Origin: Elusimicrobia bacterium RIFCSPLOWO2_02_FULL_39_32
GTDB lineage: Bacteria > Elusimicrobiota > Elusimicrobia > 2-02-FULL-39-32
Length of the DNA stretch: 64,000 nucleotides
NCBI GenBank assembly: GCA_001800135.1
Contig: MGUU01000024.1
Span: forward strand, 35,779-99,778
Reading direction: 5' to 3'
Below, one piece after another: positions 17,895-30,300 of this stretch. The notes below the pieces were generated by a model. It made no database searches and was not told the origin of the DNA. It saw only the letters and a list, made by a program, of their open reading frames with translations. Positions within the stretch are counted from its first letter, which is position 1. Each line of letters opens with the position of its first letter. Position numbers and translations under genes: made by a program.

Positions 17895-20800
17895 CTAACG
17901 TTGGATCGCAATTTTAACTGTTTTTGTTTTTCCGCTTTCTTTGACTAAAGCAAAATAGATTCCGCTCTCTACTTTTTGATCAGATTCAGTTTGAGCGTTC
18001 CACTTGACCCTGCCGTCGCCATCTTCATCCTTAAGCTGTTTAACTAAATTACCTGAAAGCGTATAAATCTTAATTTCCGAATAGGCAGGAAGACCTCTAA
18101 AGATAATCCCATTATTTATATGCTCACTATTTCCGGGTTTAAATGGATTAGGATAGACCATAATATCAGAAGTAATATCCGCTGCATATTCCATAATCGC
18201 GAATAAAGTAAGATGATCTACTTTTCCAATCACTCTTTTATTGGTTCTGTCCACGCTTGAATTTGGAACTAGAACCCAAAGGCCGGTAGATTCGTCATAA
18301 TAGAAGAGGCGAAGAAGATGTTCATTTAGGTTCGATATATCACTGTCAGCATAAGGAAGATTAATTGTTACTTCTTTTTTAAATTTTTTTGTTCCATCAG
18401 TTAAGGTAATTTCTCTCATGATTCCAGTTCCTTTTATTTTTGGATCATTTTGCAAAGGAGGAGCGTTTGTTTTTTCTTCAATCATAATTTGCGTGGAGTT
18501 GGCTAAAGCGTCTGGCGGAATTTCCACTTGCACCCCATCTGCTGTGGCAAAGATATTTTTATTCGTTATGTCAATTAAAGACCGAACCACAAATTTGTAA
18601 TGAGCGGCTTGTGCGCCGCTATTGCCAGCCCCGTCTTTGGCAATTGAATGAAAGTACCAGGTGTTATCTGCTATAGGGATAGATTCTTTGCAAGTTCCAT
18701 CGCTTGAAAAATTGTCTGACTGAGAGGGAGTAGAATCAGGCAGACTGTCCACTTTCCAGTAATAGCCTGAAACGCCTGAAGAATCTTCAGGCCCTGAAAC
18801 TTTAAACTCTGGTTTTGGTTCTGGGTAACTATTAGTTGAATTTGGATGTGTTTTAGAAATAATGGAACTTGGTTTTTTTGGAGCGGTTAAATCTATTTTA
18901 ATTCCATTGGAATTGTCAGAATAGCTCCCATAGAGGCCAGCTCCATTTTTTGCCCGTACTCTTGCATAGTAAGTTTCCCCTTCTTTTGCGCCTGTGACTG
19001 TTTTTGAAAAAACATTGCCTACATCCCCATCAAAAAGGTTCGATCCACCCGGACTATTTCCAACCTGCAAATAATATCCTGCGATTCCAGTTTCTAAATC
19101 TTGAGCCGTGCCAGATTCCCAGCTAAAAGGTATGCTGGTTGAATTCGTGTATGTTCCTTGATCTTCAGGCACAGATGGGGCGCCAACAACAGGTGTATTA
19201 TCTTGAATAGTGAGTGAAACTGAAATAGTAACTTCGGAGCTGGAAGAGTTTGGGTCTGAGATCACAACTGTGGTTTTGTGAGTTCCTACAGCCAGACCAA
19301 ATGGTTTTACTGAAACTGTAATTTGGGTTTGATCATTTTTTGCCATATATCCAGAATTAGAAGAAAGAGTTAACCATGAATTGGAAACTTTTCCTGTCCA
19401 GTTTAAAGTGGAATTTTCTGCTCCTGTATTCGTAATGGTAAAAATTTGAGGATCGCTGCTATTAGATGCATAAGCAGCAGTGAAACTTAGAGAATTTTTA
19501 TTAAGAGAGATGGTAGGAATGGGTAAGCTAATATCTGCTGTCATGGTGGCTGAGGAGTTGCTGATATTGGAAATGCTAATATTGCTATTAGAACCATTAT
19601 AAAATTTGCTGGAAGGATTGGAACTATTATTAAAAGTTTTATTGCCGGATGATCCAGGATATGGATCTCCGCTATCTCCATAACTTGAGCTACTGTCTAA
19701 TTGATTTAAACCATCTGCTTCCACTAAATCCACAAGTTTTCTTGATTCATTTCCATTGCCTGATTGAGATTCATCAATATGCCAGATTAAAAGCCCTGAG
19801 CTAGGCAGCGCCTGATCATATCCGGTTTTTTGCCTATTTTCAATTAAAAAATATTCTCCTGTGCCGAACATTTCTGGGCCATTAGGGTTAGATAAGAGTT
19901 GTTTGATTCCTCTGTCAGAATTTTCAGATGTTTCAACTTGGCTGAAGGAAGCTCCTGTGATAAAGTTTTTTATCTGGGTAGGAGTGACCCATCCTAAATA
20001 AGATTTGCTCCAAGCGCTATGGTGGCTAGGGCTGTCTCCGGCATAGAGTATTCCATTCCATGAACCAGAAGCCATAATATCCCAATCTCCAATTCCAGCT
20101 GAGGAACCATTTGAACTATCCGTATCATAAAGATCAGGCAGACCTAAATCATGGGACAGTTCATGACAAATGATCCCTATTGTGGCTTGATGATTATAGT
20201 GCAGTTCGCCAAATTGCGTATATCCGCTTGAAAATCCAGCCACTGTGGCGCCATCTACAACTGGAGGGTCAACAAAGAAAATTGACCAGCGATGCCCCCA
20301 AACAGAGGGTGTGGTTGGGGAGTAGGCTGTTTCATAACCTGCGGGTATGATGACAACATGCAATTCATCTGTAGAGAGATAACCATCATTATTGGCATCA
20401 AAGGAAGCAAAATTTACATAAGAATCAGCTGCGAGAATTGCATCTTTGGTAAGTTGTTGATTGGTCTCATCAATGTTAGAACCCGTGTTGGGATGGTTGT
20501 AAGATAAGGTGACTACTACAATTCCATTGTTAGCAGTCCCATTGCTCTCTTGCGCAGGCGCCATGGTCAGTTGGTCATAAGAAACTTCTTTAAAATATTT
20601 TTTTACGCTGTTGGTTGCGCCAAAAAATTTTTCTTCCCAATCTGCTTCTGTAGTCGTTAAATTTCGATTTTTAAAATTGACCAGTATCGCTAAAATTTTG
20701 TGCGTGCCTAAAGTTGGTTCTACCGATGCTGCTGCTTGCGCGGAAAATTGGGGAGCAAAAAAACTAGGAGCTCCACGCGTTTTAATTGCTTTAAGAGTCT

Positions 20801-21158
20801 CTAAGTCAGAAGATGTGATTTTTTTTATGCCTTGCGGCTGGTCTTTGCCAACGATAAGGTTGCTGGGAACAAGACCTTTCGTTGAATCTATTTTTGCGTA
20901 TTCAAAATAAAGGCTTTCTTTATTTAAGATAACAGGATAACCCTCTTCAGTTTCCAGCCAGTTTGCCCACTCATCTCCTTTATTAAGAACTTTTATTTTA
21001 GTTCCATCCGGCTGTTCAATGGATTGCCATTGTTTAAACCCTGGGGCGGAAAATAGAGGGGGCTGAACCCAGAATAAAATAGAAAAAAGAGTCAGGATAA
21101 AGATAAAAAAATCCCGGTTCAAAATCATTTTGCTTTGGCTTTGTGACCTGGTTCTCAT
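17895..21158 (-). CDS. Secreted M6-type metalloprotease with C-terminal FlgD-like domain
   Basis: About 1087 residues. N-terminal signal segment (hydrophobic FFIFILTLFSILFWVQPPLF), then the M6/immune-inhibitor-A peptidase domain. Its zinc site HELSHDLGLPDLYD is near residue 332. Beyond about residue 545 come BACON/Ig-like and fibronectin-like repeats (ISLNKNSLSFTAAYASNSS; FSWESGTAQDLETG) and a ZU5-like segment (ATADGVQVEIPPDAL). It ends with a FlgD/T9SS-type cap: MVYPNPFKPG, EIKIYTLSGNLVKQL and GIYFALVKESG. The start is uncertain: TTG at 21164, ATG at 21158 (used), or ATG at 21128. It is read divergently from the giant gene and probably digests extracellular or host protein. Confidence 0.88.
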   Translation of the reverse strand: MRTRSQSQSKMILNRDFFIFILTLFSILFWVQPPLFSAPGFKQWQSIEQPDGTKIKVLNKGDEWANWLETEEGYPVILNKESLYFEYAKIDSTKGLVPSNLIVGKDQPQGIKKITSSDLETLKAIKTRGAPSFFAPQFSAQAAASVEPTLGTHKILAILVNFKNRNLTTTEADWEEKFFGATNSVKKYFKEVSYDQLTMAPAQESNGTANNGIVVVTLSYNHPNTGSNIDETNQQLTKDAILAADSYVNFASFDANNDGYLSTDELHVVIIPAGYETAYSPTTPSVWGHRWSIFFVDPPVVDGATVAGFSSGYTQFGELHYNHQATIGIICHELSHDLGLPDLYDTDSSNGSSAGIGDWDIMASGSWNGILYAGDSPSHHSAWSKSYLGWVTPTQIKNFITGASFSQVETSENSDRGIKQLLSNPNGPEMFGTGEYFLIENRQKTGYDQALPSSGLLIWHIDESQSGNGNESRKLVDLVEADGLNQLDSSSSYGDSGDPYPGSSGNKTFNNSSNPSSKFYNGSNSNISISNISNSSATMTADISLPIPTISLNKNSLSFTAAYASNSSDPQIFTITNTGAENSTLNWTGKVSNSWLTLSSNSGYMAKNDQTQITVSVKPFGLAVGTHKTTVVISDPNSSSSEVTISVSLTIQDNTPVVGAPSVPEDQGTYTNSTSIPFSWESGTAQDLETGIAGYYLQVGNSPGGSNLFDGDVGNVFSKTVTGAKEGETYYARVRAKNGAGLYGSYSDNSNGIKIDLTAPKKPSSIISKTHPNSTNSYPEPKPEFKVSGPEDSSGVSGYYWKVDSLPDSTPSQSDNFSSDGTCKESIPIADNTWYFHSIAKDGAGNSGAQAAHYKFVVRSLIDITNKNIFATADGVQVEIPPDALANSTQIMIEEKTNAPPLQNDPKIKGTGIMREITLTDGTKKFKKEVTINLPYADSDISNLNEHLLRLFYYDESTGLWVLVPNSSVDRTNKRVIGKVDHLTLFAIMEYAADITSDIMVYPNPFKPGNSEHINNGIIFRGLPAYSEIKIYTLSGNLVKQLKDEDGDGRVKWNAQTESDQKVESGIYFALVKESGKTKTVKIAIQR

Positions 21159-21196
21159 TACCAAAATTATAGCTAGGTTCCTCTAACTATTCTTCA

Positions 21197-21277
21197 ACTT
21201 TTTGTAACAAATTTGTAACACTTTTTGTAACGCTTTTTTCCGTTACAAAATTGTTACAAAAATGTCACAAAAAGTTT
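21197..21277. repeat. Large imperfect inverted repeat with six phased TTGTAAC boxes
   Basis: Three direct TTGTAAC boxes (21202-21208, 21213-21219, 21225-21231) are mirrored by GTTACAA (21242-21248, 21253-21259) and GTCACAA (21264-21270). Spacing within each triplet is 11-12 bases, about one helical turn. The arms also pair as one long imperfect hairpin around a CTTTTTTC loop. It lies between the divergent starts of the M6 protease and the 18-kb gene, covering the region upstream of the TATAAT at 21302. Likely a multi-site operator; a long RNA hairpin is an alternative. Confidence 0.75.
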
Positions 21278-21301
21278 AAGATCAAACGACCTGTTTTGCC
21301 G

Positions 21302-21307
21302 TATAAT
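21302..21307 (+). promoter_or_regulatory. Putative -10 box of the giant gene
   Basis: Perfect TATAAT, 54 bases before the ATG. No good -35 hexamer is seen at 16-18 bases upstream, which fits a promoter that needs an activator bound at the adjacent TTGTAAC array. No clear ribosome-binding site precedes the ATG at 21361. Confidence 0.5.
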
Positions 21308-21360
21308 AAAAAGGTTATTTTTCACTTTTTTTACTAGAAAATGAAATCTTTTTAAAATTT

Positions 21361-24300
21361 ATGAAAAAAATGTTTTCCTTAGTTCTGGCAGCTTCTTTGC
21401 TCTTTAGCATGGCGGCCCCAAGTTTTGCCCAAGCTAAAATCTATGAAAGGCAAAGAGTTGACCAGCTGCGCGCTTTAAGCCAATTCACAAAAAATCCTCT
21501 TGCTTTAGTTGTGCAACACCTTGCGGAAAAATTGGTTCAGAATCCAAAACAGTTCCATTTATTTTACGAACAATATATCCATGAATTAGAAACCATAAGT
21601 AAAAAAGAGAATGAGTTTAAAGTTCCATTTAAATCTCTTGCCAACAGATTTCTTTTCGCAACCCCGATTTTTAGCGTACGAGATGAAAAAATTTATGTTT
21701 TAGCCGCAATCAGGGGAAAACATTTTCAAACCAATCTGGCGCTGATATTTTCTAAAGATGGGAACTTTGAGTCTAAGGTAGAAAAAGATTTTGAAATCAA
21801 AAAATTACTTACAGAAAATGAATTCAAAGTAAATGAAAACTGGGAGCTTAAAGATATAAGAAGAGGACTATCCTTATGGCCTAACTTCCTTGTAGAGCCT
21901 CAGAAAGAGGGATCAAAATTAAATTTTAAACCGAATCAGCTTATCGCCGATCTTCATGCAAAGAGCCCTTTTAAAAAACAAGACAGGATAAAGAAAAAAA
22001 GTTTTGAACCTTGGGTAAAAGCAGCATCCATTCTTTTAGTTTTAAACCTCACTACTCTTTTAACTCAGGGCTGCGTTTCAGTAATAACGGAACAATCTTC
22101 CATGTCTGTAGCTTCTTTTCCTTTTATGAATCTTTATTTTACGGCGATTGCGTTAATCTTATTGAATCTATACAGTCTGATCACTAAACATCAAAATTAT
22201 TTTCCAGCTTTTGTTTTTTACCCCTATTTTTCAGTAAAGAAAGTACGGTTGCCAGATTGGCTATTTCTATCCAATTTAATACCCGGCAAAGGGAACGAGC
22301 CAGAGGGCAAATCAGCCCAACTAAACGAGATTCGCGCTTCTGATGGAGAATCGGAGTTAGAACCGGCTCCCCAAACAAAAATAAATACAAAACATATCAC
22401 AGATGGATTTAATAAAGTTCGGCTGATGGATGTTACAGGAGTTGAAAGGCTGGGAGTTATGGGGGATGTGCAAGCAAATTATTTGCAGATGTTAAATGCC
22501 CTTGAAAAATCCGGATTTATTGACAGCAAAGGAGATTGGATTGCAGGTTCAGCAGTTCTTATCTTTGATGGAGACTTAATAGACGGCGGGCCAAATCCAT
22601 GGGAGGTATTACAGTTTGTTTATAGTCTTCAAAACAAGGCGAGCGCTCAAGGAGGAAAAGTCATTGCAGTGATGGGCAATCATGAATATATGTTTTTAAA
22701 CAGCGTTGAAGGAAGAGATCGCTACGCGCGAGAGTTGATTTGGACCCATTGGTTGAGTGATGACAATGCCATGACCGGGCTCAATACTTTGAAAAAATTG
22801 CTTGGCAGAGAACATTTAGATTCAAACTGGGAAAAAGATAGCCATGCTGAGTTAGGGTATGCGGTTCAAAATAGAGAAGAACTTTTAAGAGAAATTCATG
22901 AACGGTATCCGGAATTGAATAACATTCTAAGATGGATGCAGCATTCCATGCCTTATGCGGTGCGAATCAATGAAAATGTTTTGGCAGCGCATGCAGCTCC
23001 AGATTTTTATGCCAGGACATTTGAAGAGATCGCTTCTAGCGCCAGAGGAGAACTAATGACTATACAGGATAGGGAATGGGTCAGTAATTCTCAACGCGTA
23101 AGAGAGTGGATGAAAAGGTTGGGATTTGAATATTTTGTTTATGGTCATACCTGCCAAACTCCAATTGGTGTAGGGAAAAATGGAGGCATTCAAGGCAAAG
23201 TCAGTCAAATCATGCCTAAAATTTACAATATAAATACAACTCCTCGTCAGGCAGCAGAGGGAGGGGCTGCGGCTGTTCTAGAATTTTTATTTGACAGAAA
23301 CTTAGCGCATACTGTTAAAGTGACCTATGGGGAGAACGAGTTTGGCTTAGAAGATGAAATTTTTGAACATTACTCAGTTAAAGTTTATCGCGCTTTTATG
23401 GAGGCTGCGGAAAAAATTGGGGCTAAGGGATTACTTGACTTTATTACCAAGAACATTAATCACAAAAATATGGTTAGACAATCTTCAGAAGGTCAAGTCT
23501 ATAAAATTGAGGGCTTAGAGGATTATGAACTTCACCTCCCACCAGATATTAAATTTGATGATTTTAAACCTGTACAGGATCCTTTTCCAAAGAGTAATTT
23601 TGGTCAGGCGGTTGCTCAGTTGGGCAGTGTGACTATTCATAAGAGATTATTCGGAGTTCCCTATAGTGTATCTTCCCTTTCATTTGAAGAGAGTCCAACT
23701 TTAGATTCCCTATATGAAAAGCATCTTGAGATTGCCGCAGGAATGGCTCAAAGCGCTTATGACAACTTAGCCATAGACTTAAAAAATATTCAGGATGCTG
23801 GTTATACGCTTGATTTAACAAATTCAAATAATATTTTTATTGATCCAGAACATTCAAGATTTCAACCGCATCAACTGATTTTAGAAAAAGACGATTCATT
23901 GACTCATGCTTCAAGGTTGGCGGCTTGTCTCCTCAATCATGAGTTTGCGGCAGAAAAATATAATGGAAAGGACCCTCGCATATTTTATTGGCGAAGATTA
24001 ATCCTTGAAAAATCTTTAATCGCAGCTCAAACTAGTGGACTCATATTTTCAAATGAGGATTATCAGAATCATGCATTATTTAATTTTGATTCTGAAATGG
24101 AGTTAGCTTTTGAATGGGCCGGCTTAAAAGGAGAATGGCCAAAAGTACAAAGTAGGATGATGGAAAAAGTCGAGGTTCAGAAAATTTTTTCAGATTATCC
24201 ATCTACTTTACCCAAAAAGGGATTGGTTTTGTCTAGCAGACAGAGAGCAGGCTTAAGAGGTTTTGAAGAGATTTTTTACAGCGCTCTTTTAGTTGGTGGA

Positions 24301-27300
24301 ATAGGAGAAATCTGGAATCATCTATTTTGGGCAGCTCCCACGATTGGTTATTTAATCGGTTCTGTTATCAGCCTGCTCCTCTTTATGAAAACACACAAAA
24401 AACCAATTTATTTAACCTCTGAAGGCGTTCTCACTCACGCACCTCCTTTAGGAATGGATGAAGAAGCAGCTCAACTAAGAGCAAAAAAAATTCTTTTTTT
24501 AATAGCAGTCACTCTACGATCCATTTATCTTTTAACTCTTTATCTATCTCCCTTTGGAAATATCATTGACCTGATCCTTGCAACCATTGCAGCTATTGTT
24601 GCGCATGGGTTTATTTATAACAGCAAACTAGCTCCAAGATATTATTGGCCTTTAGCAATGGCTTCTCCAACTAAGCGAACCGAATTTAAATCAGAACAAG
24701 ATAGAGAACGTTCAGAAATTGCTGCGCGTTCCATTAAACATGGTTCATGGAATGAACTCTCTATTAAATTATCCGTTCTTTATAAAGCCATGACACAATT
24801 AGATGAGCCAGATCGTTTAAGTTTAGAAACAGGAGATCATCTTCAAGGGCTTAGGGATCGTTTAGACCTTTATGCTGAACGAGTCAGCCTTCAATTTCAA
24901 GATCATGAACTGCTTGAGTATAGAGAAGTTTTAGAAATTTTAATCGGTTTTTTAAAGAACGAAATTGGACCGCGTCTTAATAATAAAGCTTTGATCAGCC
25001 TTTCAAACCATTCTACTCTTCAAGTTTATCACACCCGTTCCATTGAAATTATAGAGGATTTAATTTCTTTTATTGATGGAAATATAGAGGAACGGAAAAC
25101 AACATTTGGAATTAAGGAAGTAATTGAGGAAGCGTTCGAGAATGTATTTAATGAATCATTTAGGGAAAGATATGCGAAAAGAGGGAATGAAATTACTTTG
25201 GAATTTGAAAGTTTTGAAAATAACCTTATTGAAAGTGCTGGGGACAGAAGAAAAATTCTAAATGTTTTTAGAACCTTATTTATGAACACAAGGCAGGTAT
25301 GGCAGGAGAGATTACAAGCTGAAGCTAAAGACAATGTTCCGCCGCCTTTATCCTTAGAGTTGAGCGTTAAATTAAGATGGGTTGGAGATAAACCTATTCT
25401 TGAAATAATAGATAATGCAGGAGGATTTCAGAATGACGGGCTCTTGGATGTCCCAGAGAGTCAAGAACCAGATCGGCAAAAGATGTTTTTCTTAAATGTT
25501 TCAGAACGTAAAGGAGGATCTGGGTTAGGTTTAGCAGAAGTCTGGCATCTCATAAAACTTCACAGCATTAAAGATCAGCCTGCATGGATTCATGCCAGCA
25601 ATCTTTCAGATCACAAAAGCAGAAAAAAAGGAGCTAAATTTACTATTTTTCTGCCAGAACTTATTGTCAAAACTGAAAGTAAATCAGAGGATACACCAGA
25701 TGATCCAAACATAAAGATACTTAATAAACATAATTGGATTTTGTCTAAAGCTCGAAGGGAATTAGGACTCAAGCTTGCTGGACGCGGCGGAGGTTATTTT
25801 AGATTTTTTAAGGAGAAGGGACTGCTGCGAGAGTTAAAGAAAAAGATCATTGAAAGATTAATTGAACACCATTGGAATTTTATTAAAACAGCTCAAAGTT
25901 TAGGAATTAACGAAATAACATTAAGAAATTTTAGAAAAGAGCTTAAAATCAAAACTTCTAGAAAAATAAAGAATTCTGCTGCTAAAGTCAGATCAGAAAA
26001 CAATCCAATTATCTTTGAATCTTCAATGATTTCAGATGAGGAATTATTGAGTAGAAAACCTTCATTAAAACCTACAGTTAAGAAAAAGAATCAATTTATC
26101 CAAGGGCTAGATATTTTTGCAGATATGGTTTTAGCTGACATGAGAAGAAATGGCGTAACCCCTGAAGATTTTATTAAAGAGGCGGAAAAATATGCGTTAG
26201 TTCGTATGGAGATTTTATCTAGGCTTAACCGCAAGGATAGAAAATTCTTTGCGCAATATACAGATAATAAAGAGCTGGAACTTATTTTTAAGGCTATGGA
26301 AACAGCTGAAACCTATTTGGGAAACTCTTATAAAAATTATTTTGTTGGAATTATAAAAGACTATTTTGAAAAAGGTTCTTCATTTATTTTTGAAGATTTT
26401 TGCAGATTAGACCTTTGGTTTAAACAGAATGATGAATGGTATAAAAATCTTTTTGACATTCCAATGGATTATAGACCCAGAGAAAATGATATTGGCGCTC
26501 TATTTGAAGAACTTACAGGTTTTAGTTTGGAATCCATTCATGACAGGGATGGGGTACTTTCTATCCCCTATCTTTATTATGCCATGCAGGTAAGAAAGTC
26601 AGTTAATCCTGAACATAAACCACTAGTTGCGGTATATGGCGGAGCAGGCGCTGATATTTCAACATTTTTATTATCCACAGATGCTTCTACAGGTTATTTT
26701 GTTACGCAAAATCAAGTAGATGCCGAACAACTTAAAAGTATGATGGAACAATGGGATTCAATAACATTTGATGACGATTATGCTAAAGATAAAAGGCTTT
26801 ATGGTTTTGGAAATGGCGGAACTCTTGATAAAAGAAAGGGCGCAATTTATAAAGCGATAGTCCAAGAACTAAAAACAATTGGAGTTAGAAAAGAATCTGT
26901 AAGAATTGAAAATAAGGATGGTCATACAAAAATTATTTTAGACTGGGTTTACCCGGGGACCAATCAGCCTAGAACTTATTCAATTACTTATATAAAGCAG
27001 CGGTTGCAGAAGATTGGCAGCCCTGAAACAACTGACCCTTTGCTTAATTCTGCGCTTGAAAAAGGCATTGATATCTACTATCAAAAAGCTGTACAGGATA
27101 CAAATAACTTATGGGGTCAATTCTTGCCTAGGGTTGCAAAAGCAATTAGAGTGGGAGGCGCTTCCATTACAGATGATTACCAATCCATAAGCGGTATTCA
27201 CAACCCTGAACCGTTTCTTAATACAGAGTCACATCATTTTGTTTCACTTAAACAGAATTCCTCTAAAAAAATATTCGATTGGTGGAAAAAAATAATTCCT

Positions 27301-30300
27301 TCAAAATCTAACTACGGTTGGGACGTAACGATCAGAATAAAAAAAGAACAACCTCAACAACAACTTATTACTGCTGTCGCAAAAGCCAAAGATAGAACAA
27401 GTGGCGTTAAAGCAGAGGACCTGCCTTTAGTGGCATTGGCGGATTTGGTGGCAACAGATATGGTCAGGGCTCATATCCCTCCAGAAAAATTTGCGGAAAA
27501 AGCAGAAGAATATACGATTGCAAGAATTTATGCGCTTTCTAAAATGGATCCGAAATGGTTAGAAGAAGCTCGAGATTTTACAATAACTAAAAATTTAAAA
27601 TTAATCTATACGTTACTTCAGACTGCAACTATAAACTGGGGGGCTGAACCCCAAGTTCAGCTTGCAGGCTTGATAAAAGCTTATTTTAAAAGTAAAGATT
27701 TTAAAGCTCTGCTTCCTCAATTTAAGAAAGAATACGATCATGTCCCATCTAATTTTTCTCAGTGGTTAAATAAAAATAAGAAAATAGTTCTTTCAAAAAG
27801 ATTTAAGAAAGGTGAATTATCTAAAATTGTCAGCCGCATTACAGGGTTTAACCCAGAAATTATTAAAGACCGCACCTCAGTTCTTTTACTTCCCTTTGTT
27901 CATTACGCAATGTCAGTTTGTGAGATTGTGAACCCGGATCATAAAGATTTAGTGGGACTCTATGGCGGAGCAGGCGCTGATATTTCTTCCTTCCTGCTTT
28001 CAACAGACGCAGGCACAGGGTATTTTGTTACAAACAATAGCGTGGATGTCCATAAATTACAATCCTATTTAAGGGAATGGGATTCTAAAACAGTCGAGTC
28101 TGATTATACTGACCAGGAGTACACTTACAAAAAACGTTTGAGGGGTTTTGGAGAGGGCGCTTTTTTACAAAACAGTCCTGAAAACATTTATTGGGCAATT
28201 GCAGCTGAACTTAAAAGCATGGGAGTAGAACTGAATGCCATTGAGGTTGAACTAGATCAAGGAGATACAAAATTAAGTTTCAACTGGGCACATCCGGTTA
28301 CTAATAAAAATCGTAAATATACAATTTTTTATATTAATTCTAATGTTGAAAGTATTGGCAATGGAACAGGGGACAATAATCTTTTAAATAAAATTTTAGA
28401 TTCAGGCATTGATTTTTATTACGAAAAAGCAGGGATGAACATTCATAAAAGTTGGGGGAAATTTCTTCCCCGCATTGCAGAAGCTATTAAATTAGATGGA
28501 ATGGTTATTATTTGCGATTTTGACGGAGATGAAAGACCAATAGACTCAATGCCGCATTTACAAAAATTAGGCTCAAAGTTTACTAGTTGGGGAGAATCCC
28601 TTTCCATGCGCTGGTGGCGCATGTTTATTCCTTCTCATTCCGGTTATGGATGGGAAGTTAAAATTAGAAAAAAAATAAGAAATTCCATTGCGATACAATT
28701 TGATACAACTGAATGGGATAGCGAACTATTAGAGTTTTACAAGCTGGGAGAAATAGAAAAATTGCAGAAAATTGTATTAGAAGAATCTGGTCTAAGGCGG
28801 ATGGGGCAGGCCATGAAAGCGTTTGAATATTTTCTTCAAGAAGATTTAAGCACTGATTTTGGCAAAACTTTATTTTCGAGCATTCATGAAATTAACAGTA
28901 AAAAACCTTTAGCAATTTCTCAATCCCTTGTTTCAGTTTTGGAAGATGTGTTAAGGCGCGGGAAACTGAGCGACATCAATTCTGAACAGGTGATAAAATT
29001 ATTGATGTGGATTATGATGCAACAGCCGCATTTGATTAGCGAATCCATTCGGGAAACATTAGAAATTCTGCTGGAAAGAAAAAATCTCAGTTCTCTTGAA
29101 TTTAACGCGATTGAGAATCTTATTAGCTTAGCAATAGCCAAAAAACGACCGGATAGAATCTCATCCTTGTTCGTTTTTGCTGCGGTGAACATTCTCAATA
29201 CTGACAATATTTTTTGGGATCGTCCTAGCAAATGGTTTAAAAAAAGTAGGAGGGACAGCCTTTTTTATTCTTCCGCATGCGATATTTTAAAAACCATTGC
29301 AAAACATAGGCCAGAGCTAATTTTTGATCCAATGATTGTTAGAGCTTTAGAAAGAGTTTTTTCATATGATGAGCTTGAACCTTATGTGGTTTCAGCCGCA
29401 GCCCAGGCGATTGAAGCTATTTTCCAGATCCATCCAGATTTTATTAATGCCAATACTCTTTCTGTATTGAATAGTTTCATTCATACTGCGAAAAGAAAGA
29501 AATTAGAAAGTTATGCAACCCGCCATATTAATCATGCTATTTTAGAAATTATTAAAAAAAGAGGCAATTTATTATTTAATCCCGATTTATTGTCCACACA
29601 AGAAGAAATATTGCGCACTAATGGGCATGAAGATGAAGTCTATAAAAGCGCTGCTGAGTTTATTGATATCATTGCTGAAAATCGCTCTTCCTCTATTCAG
29701 GTATCAACAGTTGAATCTTTAATTCAATCTTTACAGAGAAAACAGTATGTAGAGGCTCATTTTGTTGGTAAAGACGAATCAACAACTAATTATGGCATGG
29801 TATTAGGCGCTTTGATGCGGATTTTAAAATCTCGTCCTGATCTTGTGGAATTAGAAAGATTAGTTGAAGCAGTTTGTAAATTTCTAAAGAATTCCGAACG
29901 CCTCTATCCCGTTGGCTTTAGCATACTTAAACAGATCACCTTAAAAGCGCCGGCAATTTTGCAATCAAACCACATAAAAATATTAGAAAAGCACGCTAGA
30001 AGACTTTTAGGTAAAGAAACGGCTCATTACAGTCAATTTCTTAAACCCATTGCTGATTGTTTTAAAGAAGTTTCAAGAGCCAGAGCTGATCTTATCCAAT
30101 TGTCCACTGTATCGCTTTTATTCAACCTTTTAAAAATTAAGGACCTTCGTAAAGAAACTTATATGGCAGTCTTAGACACTTTTAAAAATTTAATTCAGAA
30201 AAGACCAGAATTTAATAAAGAAATATTTTTTGCATTAGAGTACTTAATGATGCAAAAAAGGCACGAAGCAGAAGAATACCGCTATGCCGCTCGCTTAATG

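Noticed and set aside
21197..21277. TTGTAAC repeats as a CRISPR or origin iteron array
   Set aside because: The boxes are mirrored and only 11-12 bases apart, and they lie in a divergent promoter; no dnaA, rep or cas gene is near.
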